28,463 nt of DNA. Origin: an uncultured Lentisphaeria bacterium. GTDB lineage: Bacteria > Verrucomicrobiota > Lentisphaeria > Victivallales > UBA1829. The stretch lies in the NCBI GenBank assembly GCA_905211485.1, contig CAJMAW010000023.1, positions 1-28,463 of the forward strand. The letters run 5' to 3'. The stretch's first letter is position 1. Each line of letters begins with the position of its first letter. Positions 1 to 7,297 of the stretch are shown piece by piece. Made by a program: the position numbers and the translations under genes. The notes below the pieces were generated by a model, which saw only the letters and a list, made by a program, of their open reading frames with translations, was not told where the DNA came from and ran no database searches.

Positions 1-20
1 TCTCGCCGCTGGACCGCGAC

Positions 21-66
21 AAGGTCACGGACCTTGACCTCGAGAAAAATGCTCACCGCATTTTTC
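21..66. terminator. Tandem small hairpins, possible bidirectional terminator
   Basis: Two adjacent inverted repeats are visible. AAGGTC/GACCTT lies at 21-26/30-35 with a 3-nt loop. GAAAAATGC/GCATTTTTC lies at 44-52/58-66 with loop TCACC. The second has an A-run on one side and a T-run on the other, so it could end transcription in either direction. A further weak TTGC-TTC-GCAA hairpin followed by a T-rich run lies just downstream. The gene to the left is outside the window, so which transcript it would serve is unknown. Confidence 0.4.
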
Positions 67-131
67 CGTAGTTTGTTGCTTCGCAATATTATTTTTTTTG
101 CTTCGCGATCTTTTTCTCCGGACAGCAAAGA

Positions 132-175
132 GCGGCGCATCGCGTCCGGTGTGTAAGGAAAACGCGATGCGCCGC
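132..175. repeat. Perfect 13-bp inverted repeat downstream of adhE
   Basis: GCGGCGCATCGCG at 132-144 is exactly complementary to CGCGATGCGCCGC at 163-175, with an 18-nt loop. It lies about 100 nt past the adhE stop. The stem is GC-rich and very stable but has no T-tract directly after it on either strand, so it is not a textbook intrinsic terminator. It may instead protect an mRNA 3' end or act as a protein-binding site. An imperfect purine/pyrimidine inverted repeat (about 202-257) lies between it and adhE. Confidence 0.5.
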
Positions 176-272
176 AGGGAGAGAGAATACGAGCTCAGAA
201 ACGGAAGGAAGAGGAAAAATGTTTCTTCACATTCTCTATTTTTCCCCTCCTCTTCCGTCAGGAGAAAACTCC

Positions 273-2918
273 TTACAGAGTCCCTTCATAGGCTTTGATG
301 TACAGCTCCTTGATTTCAGCAATCAGCGGATAACGCGGATTAGCACCCGTACACTGATCGTCAAACGCATTTTCCGAAAGGGTGTCCAGTTTGGAGAAGA
401 ACTCCTCTTTGGTGAAATGCCCGTATTTCTGGGCATATTCCGCAATGCTGGAAGGAATGTTCAAAGTCTTTTTCAGCTCCTCAATGGCTGCGATGAGGTT
501 CTCCACTTTCTCATCCGGAGTGTTTCCCCCGAGTCCGAGATAATCCGCAACTCTCGCATAACGTCTTTTCGCATCCGGATAACGGTACTGCGGGAAAGCG
601 GCCTGCTTGAGCGGAGCATCCGTGGCGTTGAAACGGATGACCTGGGAAATCAGCAGAGCGTTTGCCAGCCCGTGCGGAATGTGGAAAGCCGCACCAAGTT
701 TGTGCGCCATGGAGTGGCAGACACCGAGGAAGGCATTGGCAAACGCCATCCCCGCAAGAGTGGCGGCATAATGCATTTTCTCCCTGGCTTCCGGATCAGA
801 TGCGCCGTTGTTGTAGGAACGCGGCAGATATTCCAGAATCAGTTTTGAAGCCTCCAGACACATGGGATCGGTAAACTCCGTGGCCATGCAGGAGACCAGA
901 GCCTCCAGCGCATGGACAAGAGCGTCAATTCCCCCGAACGCCGTCAGGGATTTGGGCATGTTCATGACAAAGGAAGGATCCACCACCGCCATGCTCGGAG
1001 TCAAGGCATAGTCTGCAATCGCATACTTGGCTCCGGTGGCGTCATCCGTGACAATGGCAAAGGGAGTGACTTCCGATCCCGTTCCCGAAGTGGTCGGAAT
1101 CGTGACAAGTTCCGCCTTCTTCCCGAGAACCGGGAAGCTGTGAATCCGTTTCCGGATGTCCATGAAACGCATGGACAGCAGATCGAATTTCGCATCCGGA
1201 TTCTCATAGGCAAGCCACATGATCTTCGCCGCATCCATGGGGGACCCGCCGCCAAGGGCAATGATGACGTCCGGAGCAAAACTTTCCATAACTTTGAGCC
1301 CGGCGTCAATGGTGGAACGGGTGGGATCAGGTTTGACGTCATGGAAAATCTCATATTCGATTCCCTCGTCCGAAAGAATGTCCGTGACGGTTTTGGCGTA
1401 TCCGAGATCATAAAGCGGCTTGTCCGTGACGATGAAAGCGCGTTTCTTCCCCTTCAGCTCCTTCAGCGCCACGCCCAGAGCCCCGAATTTGTAATAGACT
1501 TTCGGAGGAACCCGGAACCAGAGCATGTTTTCCCGCCTTTCCGCCACCGTCTTGATGTTCATGAGGTGTTTCACGCCGACATTTTCGCTGACGGCGTTCC
1601 CGCCCCAGGAACCGCATCCCAGTGTCAGGGAAGGCTCCAGCTTGAAGTTGTAAATATCGCCGATTGCGCCCTGGGAACTCGGCATGTTAACCAGAATGCG
1701 GCAGGTGTGCTGGACTTTGCTGTAACGGGCGATGCGTTCGGCATTGCCGGGATTCGTGTAGAGAACGGATGTGTGCCCGATGCCTGCAAATTCGACCAGT
1801 CTGCGGGCTTTGTCCACGCCGTCCTCGAAATCCTTTGCCCGGTACATCGCAAGAACGGGAGAAAGTTTTTCATAGGCGAAGGGTTCACCGCGGTCAATGA
1901 CTTCCGCCTCCCCGATCAGGACTTTGGTCCCTGCCGGAACCGTAATCCCTGCAATTTCCGCAATCCTGACCGCGCTCTGCCCCACTATGGCCGCATTCAG
2001 CTTGCCGTTTTTGATCACGGTGCTGCCGACTTTCATGCGTTCCTCAAAATTCAGGAAGTACGCGCCCCGCGCCTGAAATTCGGCCTTGACGGCGTCATAC
2101 ACCTGGTCCAGCACCACAACGGACTGTTCCGAAGCGCAGATCATGCCGTTGTCGAACGTCTTGGAGAGCAGGACGGAGGAAACCGCCATGGGAATGTCCG
2201 CCGTTTCATCAATGAGCGCCGGCGTGTTTCCCGCGCCGACTCCAATCGCCGGCGTTCCGGAAGAATACGCCGCCTTCACCATGCCCGGGCCGCCCGTGGC
2301 GAGAATCAGGCTGATCCCGGGATGCTTCATCAGGTGCTGACTCAATTCCACGGTCGGATTCTCAATGCATTCGACAAGTCCTTCCGGTGCTCCGGCCTCC
2401 ACCGCCGCCTCCGCTATGATTCTTGCCGCGTGCGCCGTGGACTTCCTGGCGCGCGGATGCGGTGAGAAAATAATCGCATTCCGCGTCTTCAGGGCAATCA
2501 GCGCCTTGAAGATCGCCGTGGAGGTGGGATTGGTCGTCGGGACAATCCCCGCAATCACACCGAGGGGTTCGGCTATTTTTTTGATCCCGTACAAACTGTC
2601 TTCGGATAGGACGCCGCAAGTCCGGGTATCTTTGTAGCGGTTGTAGATGTATTCCGCGGCAAAATGGTTCTTGATGACTTTATCCTCAAGTACACCCATG
2701 CCGGTTTCCTCCACCGCCTCCCGGGCCAGCGGAATGCGAGCCTGATTCGCACGGATGGCCGCATTGCGGAATACAGCGTCCACCTGCTCCTGCGTAAAGG
2801 AGGCATAAATCTTCTGCGCGGACTTCGCTTTTTCGATCAGGGTGTTCAATCCGGAAATCTGATCAAGGGTTTCATCCGTCACGTCCGTTCTCTGATGTGC
2901 TTCATTGCTTTCACTCAT
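273..2918 (-). CDS. adhE: Bifunctional acetaldehyde-CoA / alcohol dehydrogenase
   Basis: Reduces acetyl-CoA to acetaldehyde and then ethanol, oxidising two NADH, a cytoplasmic fermentation step. At 881 aa it has the usual AdhE length. Residues 1 to about 450 form the CoA-acylating aldehyde dehydrogenase half, with the active-site Cys in NGMICASEQS. About 460-881 form the iron-dependent alcohol dehydrogenase half, with GGGSPMDAAK for nucleotide binding and metal-ligand histidines in ALVHALEA, CHSMAHKLG and HIPHGLANA. The ATG is preceded by a near-perfect AGGAGGA at 2926-2932, spaced 7 nt. It is a single gene with its own promoter and a cluster of Rex/CRP-like palindromes upstream, which suggests control by redox state or carbon source. 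Identification is secure; regulation is inferred. Confidence 0.97.
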   Translation of the reverse strand: MSESNEAHQRTDVTDETLDQISGLNTLIEKAKSAQKIYASFTQEQVDAVFRNAAIRANQARIPLAREAVEETGMGVLEDKVIKNHFAAEYIYNRYKDTRTCGVLSEDSLYGIKKIAEPLGVIAGIVPTTNPTSTAIFKALIALKTRNAIIFSPHPRARKSTAHAARIIAEAAVEAGAPEGLVECIENPTVELSQHLMKHPGISLILATGGPGMVKAAYSSGTPAIGVGAGNTPALIDETADIPMAVSSVLLSKTFDNGMICASEQSVVVLDQVYDAVKAEFQARGAYFLNFEERMKVGSTVIKNGKLNAAIVGQSAVRIAEIAGITVPAGTKVLIGEAEVIDRGEPFAYEKLSPVLAMYRAKDFEDGVDKARRLVEFAGIGHTSVLYTNPGNAERIARYSKVQHTCRILVNMPSSQGAIGDIYNFKLEPSLTLGCGSWGGNAVSENVGVKHLMNIKTVAERRENMLWFRVPPKVYYKFGALGVALKELKGKKRAFIVTDKPLYDLGYAKTVTDILSDEGIEYEIFHDVKPDPTRSTIDAGLKVMESFAPDVIIALGGGSPMDAAKIMWLAYENPDAKFDLLSMRFMDIRKRIHSFPVLGKKAELVTIPTTSGTGSEVTPFAIVTDDATGAKYAIADYALTPSMAVVDPSFVMNMPKSLTAFGGIDALVHALEALVSCMATEFTDPMCLEASKLILEYLPRSYNNGASDPEAREKMHYAATLAGMAFANAFLGVCHSMAHKLGAAFHIPHGLANALLISQVIRFNATDAPLKQAAFPQYRYPDAKRRYARVADYLGLGGNTPDEKVENLIAAIEELKKTLNIPSSIAEYAQKYGHFTKEEFFSKLDTLSENAFDDQCTGANPRYPLIAEIKELYIKAYEGTL

Positions 2919-2930
2919 GTCAGGATCCTC

Positions 2931-2948
2931 CTGTTATTATTTTCACAA
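2931..2948. promoter_or_regulatory. Rex/CRP-like operator, leader of adhE
   Basis: CTGTTAT-N4-TTCACAA. The right half is a perfect match to the Rex half site TTCACAA and the left half is poor (4 of 7). It lies between the adhE -10 element and the ribosome-binding site, where bound protein would block transcription. It is the weakest of four similar sites here. Confidence 0.35.
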
Positions 2949-2983
2949 ATAGTTCTTTACCTATTTCCCCGTTTGTCTGATTT

Positions 2984-3012
2984 AAAATAATGCCTCTTTA
3001 CCTCTGTGTCAA
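2984..3012 (-). promoter_or_regulatory. Predicted sigma70 promoter of adhE
   Basis: Read on the minus strand, a perfect -35 TTGACA (3007-3012) is followed by a 17-nt spacer and -10 TATTTT (2984-2989). This would give an adhE leader of roughly 60 nt. The surrounding 200 bases are strongly AT-rich compared with the rest of the window. Confidence 0.7.
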
Positions 3013-3017
3013 GCTAT

Positions 3018-3035
3018 CTGTGAAGAAAAACACAA
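3018..3035. promoter_or_regulatory. Rex/CRP-like operator next to adhE -35
   Basis: CTGTGAA-GAAA-AACACAA is an 18-bp imperfect palindrome of the form TTGTGAA-N4-TTCACAA (6 of 7 and 5 of 7 half-site matches). It ends only 5 bp upstream of the predicted adhE -35, suitable for a regulator touching RNA polymerase. Confidence 0.5.
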
Positions 3036-3059
3036 AGAAATTTCTATATTTTTTTATTT

Positions 3060-3077
3060 TTGTGAAAATTGTAACAA
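3060..3077. promoter_or_regulatory. Rex/CRP-like operator
   Basis: TTGTGAA-AATT-GTAACAA. The left half matches the Rex consensus perfectly and the right half matches 5 of 7. It lies about 50 bp upstream of the adhE -35 element and 25 bp from the next similar site. Confidence 0.45.
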
Positions 3078-3104
3078 TATAAGAGAGAGCTTTTCATAGA
3101 TAAA

Positions 3105-3122
3105 TTGTGAAATATATCACAG
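3105..3122. promoter_or_regulatory. Rex/CRP-like operator, best palindrome
   Basis: TTGTGAA-ATAT-ATCACAG. It contains TGTGA-N6-TCACA, an exact match to the CRP core, and also a full Rex left half site with 5 of 7 in the right half. Rex and CRP-family sites share this spacing, so the sequence cannot decide between them. Rex control of adhE is well known in Firmicutes. Confidence 0.5.
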
Positions 3123-3141
3123 AATAATCATGCGGAAAATC

Positions 3142-3158
3142 CCGGGGATCGTCCCCGG
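3142..3158. repeat. 7-bp GC hairpin in adhE-gnd spacer
   Basis: CCGGGGA/TCCCCGG with a TCG loop. No T-tract follows, so a terminator is unlikely. It marks the sharp switch from the AT-rich adhE control region to the GC-richer gnd upstream region. Confidence 0.4.
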
Positions 3159-3253
3159 AAAAGCCGCAGGAAAAAGCCCCGGAACGGAAGAACAGAAGTG
3201 TTGTGCAATGCGTTTTTTCCGGAGTTTTTTATACGGCGGAAAACGTTTTCCAC

Positions 3254-3283
3254 TTGGCATATGCTTTCTCCCGGTGCTATATT
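3254..3283 (+). promoter_or_regulatory. Predicted sigma70 promoter of gnd operon
   Basis: TTGGCA (3254-3259), an 18-nt spacer and TATATT (3278-3283), with TGC just before the -10 giving an extended -10. The leader to the gnd start would be about 140 nt. No gene is seen between 2919 and 3430; the short frames there lack ribosome-binding sites and recognisable content. Confidence 0.55.
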
Positions 3284-3430
3284 CCGCAAGATACATAGAA
3301 AATCAGAAGAAAAAACTGAAGCGGGAAACACTGAGGGAAAACGAAGCGTCTCCCAAAAAAACTTGCCGCGGCACACTTTGCCGGTAAGGGGAAAGAGAAT
3401 CGGACCGCTCATCAAAACGGGGGGGAGGAT

Positions 3431-5173
3431 ATGTCGAATATGCAGAACATGCGGAACAGCATCAGCCCGAAAATCATCAAGGTAAAAAAAGCAGATATGG
3501 ATATCAGGAGAAACGATATCAGAGGAAACCGCGCAGGGGGAAACGACGACGCAGGGAAAGCGGATATCGCCGTCGCCGGACTCGCCGTCATGGGAGCGAA
3601 TCTTGCTTTGAACATGGAGTCGAAAGGCTTCCATGTGGCAGTCTACAACCGTACGGAGGAGAAGCTTGAGGATTTTCTGACCCGTCGGGCGGAAGGAAAG
3701 AACTTTGCTCCGGCGCGGACTCCGGAAGAACTCTGCGCCGTTCTGAAACGGCCGAGACGGATCATGATGATGGTCAAGGCGGGCGCTCCGGTCGATGAAC
3801 TCATTGCGCGATTCCTGCCCTCGCTGGAATCGGGCGATATTCTCATCGACGGAGGGAACAGTCATTTCACGGACACGGAACGCCGATGCCGCGAACTTGC
3901 GGAAAAAGGAATCCGTTATCTGGGAGTCGGCATATCCGGAGGCGAGGAAGGCGCACTGCACGGGCCTTCCATCATGCCCGGAGGAAACGGGGAGGCCTGG
4001 CCGTATGTTCGGGACCTCTTCCGCGCCATCGCCGCCAGAGCAGGCGGGAAACCCTGCTGCGAATGGATCGGGCCCGGTGGTGCGGGGCATTTTGTCAAGA
4101 TGCTCCACAACGGAATCGAATATGCCGACATGCAGATGATTTCGGAGGCGTATCTGCTGCTGAGGGACTTCCTGGGACTCTCCGTCCCCGCGGTCCGCAG
4201 GCACTTTGAACGCTGGAACTCCACGGAGCTGAACAGCTATCTGATCGGGAGCGCCGCGGATCTGCTGAAGGTGAAGGATCCCGCCACGGGCCGTTATGTC
4301 ATAGACGTCATTCTGGATGCCGCCGGGCAGAAGGGAACGGGGAAGTGGACGGTTCAGTCCGCTCTGGATCTGGGCATGCCTGCAGTGACTGTTGCCGAAG
4401 CCGTCTTCGCCCGCTGCGCATCGGCGCTCCGCAGGGAACGCCTTGCCTGCGCGGACATCCTTCCCGGCCCCCGCAGAACGGCGTTCCCGAAAGAGAAAAA
4501 ACGGAGTTTCGCGGAAAAAATCCGCAAAGCGCTTTTCGCTTCCAAAATTTGTGCATACGCCCAGGGATTCCAGCTGCTCGAAGCCGCATCGGAACAATAT
4601 TCCTGGGATCTGGATTTCGCCCGGATCGCTCTGCTCTGGCGCGGAGGATGCATCATCCGGGCAAAATTTCTGGATGATATTGCGGAGGCGTTCAGGAGGA
4701 AGCAGCCCGGGAATGAGGAGGCGGGGACGAACAGTCTGATGCTGGCACCGTTCTTCCGGGATGCGCTGGCGGACTCGCAGTCCGCGTGGAGGGAAGTCAC
4801 GGCGGAGGCACTGAAAAACGGGCTGCCCGTGCCTGCCTTTTCGAGCGCGCTCTCCTATTACGACTCCATGCGCGCACGTCAGCTGCCGGCCAATATGCTG
4901 CAGGCTCTCAGGGATTATTTCGGAGCGCATGGATACGAGAGAACGGATCGTCCGCGCGGAGAATTTTTCCATACGCAATGGACTTCTCCTGAAGAAACGG
5001 GGGAAGATACAAAAAAAGAGAATGAAAAACGGGACGGAAAGAAGAAAAAACCCGCTCCGGAAATCTCCGGGGAAGCCTCTTTTTCCTCTTTTTCTTCTTC
5101 TCCCTCCATCCGGCAAAGAACTGCCGTCCGGGACCCGGGGAAGACAGTAAAGAAGCCGACAGGAAAACAATGA
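3431..5173 (+). CDS. gnd: 6-phosphogluconate dehydrogenase, decarboxylating
   Basis: Converts 6-phosphogluconate to ribulose 5-phosphate and CO2 with reduction of NADP+, the oxidative pentose phosphate pathway. Visible motifs are a Rossmann start GLAVMGANLALN, DGGNSHFTDT, the family signature GISGGEEGALHGPSIMPGG, catalytic KMLHNGIEY and GTGKWTVQSALDLG, ending near RGEFFHTQW. The protein is 580 aa against about 470-485 usual. It has about 45 extra residues before the Rossmann fold and about 60 Lys/Ser-rich residues after the normal C-terminus. The start follows a GGGAGG sequence; internal ATG codons in the extension could also be used. It begins a plus-strand operon with the LolA-like and AraC genes. 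Confidence 0.93.
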   Translation: MSNMQNMRNSISPKIIKVKKADMDIRRNDIRGNRAGGNDDAGKADIAVAGLAVMGANLALNMESKGFHVAVYNRTEEKLEDFLTRRAEGKNFAPARTPEELCAVLKRPRRIMMMVKAGAPVDELIARFLPSLESGDILIDGGNSHFTDTERRCRELAEKGIRYLGVGISGGEEGALHGPSIMPGGNGEAWPYVRDLFRAIAARAGGKPCCEWIGPGGAGHFVKMLHNGIEYADMQMISEAYLLLRDFLGLSVPAVRRHFERWNSTELNSYLIGSAADLLKVKDPATGRYVIDVILDAAGQKGTGKWTVQSALDLGMPAVTVAEAVFARCASALRRERLACADILPGPRRTAFPKEKKRSFAEKIRKALFASKICAYAQGFQLLEAASEQYSWDLDFARIALLWRGGCIIRAKFLDDIAEAFRRKQPGNEEAGTNSLMLAPFFRDALADSQSAWREVTAEALKNGLPVPAFSSALSYYDSMRARQLPANMLQALRDYFGAHGYERTDRPRGEFFHTQWTSPEETGEDTKKENEKRDGKKKKPAPEISGEASFSSFSSSPSIRQRTAVRDPGKTVKKPTGKQ

Positions 5174-5202
5174 GAGAACCGGGCTGGGAAAAGACCGGAG
5201 AA

Positions 5203-5218
5203 AGGAAAGATTTTTCCT
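5203..5218 (+). promoter_or_regulatory. Hairpin covering the ribosome-binding site of the LolA-like gene
   Basis: AGGAAA at 5203-5208 pairs exactly with TTTCCT at 5213-5218 around a 4-nt loop, one base before the ATG at 5220. AGGAAA is the only plausible Shine-Dalgarno sequence here, so the hairpin would mask it unless opened, perhaps by ribosomes finishing gnd 47 nt upstream. Confidence 0.35.
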
Positions 5219-5219
5219 C

Positions 5220-6077
5220 ATGACCACGATGACGAAAAGAAATTGGAAAAGAAGATTTCTGGCCGCGGGAGCACTGCTCTCCACACTGTTCATCACTTCC
5301 GCCTGCGCTCAGCTGACAGAGGCGGAATATGCAAGGATTCTTCAGCTGGAAGAGGCTGACGAACCGGATCTCACGCTCGAGCAGCTCATTGAGAAAATGC
5401 ATGAGGCGACTGATCCGCTCAACGCATTCCAGGATGCGAAGTCGTACCGGATGGGACAGAAAATTGTTTCCACGAAGAATCTGGAAAAGAACAACAGCCC
5501 GCACGACGAATATTCCATGGAAATTCTCTACAAGACCCCCGACCGGATGCGCTATACCTCCATGCGGGACGGCAAGCCGTTTTCCATTCTGGTTTTCAAC
5601 GGGGATCGCGCCTGGTATCAGGATCCGAAGACGCAGAAGGTGGTCATGATTCCGCAGGGGACATCCCTGAATCTGGTGAAGGCGTTTTCCGGCATGCTGC
5701 GTCCGGGCCAGAACATGACGGATATCTTCAAAAGCATCGAAGTCGGGGTCCTCTTCCAGAACCGGGAAAAACTTTACCGTCTGATCTGCCGCGTGGAGGA
5801 CCCCGCCATCGCCCCCTATGTGATTTATGTGGACGGGTCCACTTTCCTGACAAGAAAAATCGAAACCATTCTGTATGCCGAGGACGGATCCACCTACCTC
5901 TATCAGGCGGTATCCGAATCCTATGCGTGGATGAGCAATGTCAAAATGGCTCTGACTTCCATTGTGACGACGGGGAAACAGCAGGACATCTCCACCATCA
6001 CAGGCTTTGTCCTGAATCCCGAAATCCCCGATTCGGAGTTTGAAATCCCCGTCCCCTTCACTCACAAGGCGGAATGA
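5220..6077 (+). CDS. Exported LolA-like lipoprotein-sorting family protein
   Basis: Predicted periplasmic protein of the LolA/LolB-like fold, possibly handling lipids or lipoproteins between the membranes. Residues 5-12 are basic and 13-28 hydrophobic, and A-C-A|Q at 28-31 is a good signal peptidase I site. The Cys at 29 lacks a proper lipobox because the -3 position is Thr. The mature part shows alternating strands typical of the fold, such as MEILYKTPDRMRYTS, ILVFNGDRAWYQDP and FLTRKIETILY. It is 285 aa. The start has a Shine-Dalgarno buried in a hairpin. Its stop overlaps the AraC start (ATGA), so the two are probably translated together. The exact role is not determined; it need not be true LolA. 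Confidence 0.75.
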   Translation: MTTMTKRNWKRRFLAAGALLSTLFITSACAQLTEAEYARILQLEEADEPDLTLEQLIEKMHEATDPLNAFQDAKSYRMGQKIVSTKNLEKNNSPHDEYSMEILYKTPDRMRYTSMRDGKPFSILVFNGDRAWYQDPKTQKVVMIPQGTSLNLVKAFSGMLRPGQNMTDIFKSIEVGVLFQNREKLYRLICRVEDPAIAPYVIYVDGSTFLTRKIETILYAEDGSTYLYQAVSESYAWMSNVKMALTSIVTTGKQQDISTITGFVLNPEIPDSEFEIPVPFTHKAE

Positions 6078-7189
6078 TTTCATTCTCCCCGCAAGGTGTA
6101 TGTGGATTCATGAAGATGAAGACTCTTCAGGCAAAATGCGCTCCGCTCCCCCCGAATGAGGATGAGGATGATAAAAAGAAGAAGGAGGAACGGAAAGGGA
6201 AAAAGGGGGAAAAAGAAACGTACAGCAGTGCCGAAGCATTCTCCTCCGCAAACGCTGAAACTGCCGGATGCGCCGCAAGCGGAAAAGGCGGAAGGAGCGT
6301 GGGGAACGGGAAAGGAGGCGGCGGGAGCGGATGCCTTCCGGAGCTGAACGCGTCCTCCCTTCCCGTCGGAGTGGTCTGGCAGGAGCCGCAGCAGGACATG
6401 CCGCTTCACTCGCACCGTTTTCACGAACTGGTCTTCATCTTCAAGGGCCGCGCCAGACACCGTTATGAAAACAGGACCTATTTCATTTCCGAAGGAGACA
6501 TTTTCCTGATTCCGCCGGGCGTGAAACACGCGTATCTGGAAACCTCCGACCTGGAACTGGTAAACATTCTCTATTTTCCCCAGGCGCTTGCCATGCCGAT
6601 GCATGACCTGCTGCAGCTGCCGGGTTATCACGCCTTCTTTGAATTCGAGCCGGCAATGCGCGAGAAACATGGGTTTGAAGGCCGTCTCAGAGTACACGGA
6701 TGGGAGCTGGAGAACCTGAGAAGTCTGGCAATGGAGTTCACGGCGGAACTGGACGGGAGAAAGCCGGGATGTTTGTTTGAATGCGTGGCACTGCTGATGC
6801 AGATGATTCTGAGAGTCTCGCGCCTGTATGACGGATACTCTTCCACAGGAGCACAGGAGGATCTGCTCCGCCTGGGAAGAGTTCTCAGTCTCATGCAGAA
6901 GTCCTGCTGCGGGAAGCCGCTGCGGATGAAGGAACTGGCCAGGAAGGCGGGCATGTCCCAATCCGGGTTTTACCGTTCGTTCCGGAAGACGCTCGGGGTG
7001 TCTCCGATGGAATATCTCCTTTCCCTGCGTCTTTCCGCGGCACGGGATCTCTTGGAGCACTCGGCAAAATCCATAGGGGAAATCGCGGAGGAAACAGGCT
7101 TCGAGGACAGCAATTATTTTTCGCGCGCATTCAGAAAATCTTCGGGCATGAGTCCGCGCGAGTTCAGGCGGACTTTCTCCGCCCGCTGA
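6074..7189 (+). CDS. AraC-family transcription regulator with cupin sensor
   Basis: Predicted DNA-binding regulator. After a low-complexity Lys/Glu- then Gly-rich segment (about residues 25-90), a cupin-like sensor domain follows (about 100-200), with PLHSHRFHELVFIFKG and the strand pair FISEGDIFLIPPGVKHAY. A C-terminal AraC domain with two helix-turn-helix units (about 279-368) includes MKELARKAGMSQSGFYRSF and IGEIAEETGFEDSNYFSRAF. The histidines suggest a sugar or metal ligand, but the effector is unknown. The ATG overlaps the previous stop by 4 nt. An ATG at 6110 is an alternative start and would trim 12 residues. The low-complexity N-terminus is unusual for the family. Likely targets are nearby or sugar-use genes, not shown. 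Confidence 0.85.
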   Translation: MISFSPQGVCGFMKMKTLQAKCAPLPPNEDEDDKKKKEERKGKKGEKETYSSAEAFSSANAETAGCAASGKGGRSVGNGKGGGGSGCLPELNASSLPVGVVWQEPQQDMPLHSHRFHELVFIFKGRARHRYENRTYFISEGDIFLIPPGVKHAYLETSDLELVNILYFPQALAMPMHDLLQLPGYHAFFEFEPAMREKHGFEGRLRVHGWELENLRSLAMEFTAELDGRKPGCLFECVALLMQMILRVSRLYDGYSSTGAQEDLLRLGRVLSLMQKSCCGKPLRMKELARKAGMSQSGFYRSFRKTLGVSPMEYLLSLRLSAARDLLEHSAKSIGEIAEETGFEDSNYFSRAFRKSSGMSPREFRRTFSAR

Positions 7190-7297
7190 AAGGGGAAAAC
7201 GCCGACAAAGCCCCCTCCCCCCCGGGAGGAAAAATGCGGCTGCGGCAGCCGCTCCGCACGGCGGAGCAGTACGGAAAACAGTAGGACAAAGGAGTCT

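Noticed and set aside
3254..3270. Possible sigma54 (-24/-12) promoter before gnd, from TTGGCA
   Set aside because: The required GC at the correct distance after GG is absent; a sigma70 reading with extended -10 fits better.
3128..5296. Long open frame (722 codons) on minus, antisense to gnd
   Set aside because: It lies opposite a clear enzyme gene, is Arg/Phe/Pro-rich with no recognisable motif, and arises from the third-position GC bias of gnd. The same holds for the long frames opposite adhE, the dehydrogenase, lysC and the AraC gene.
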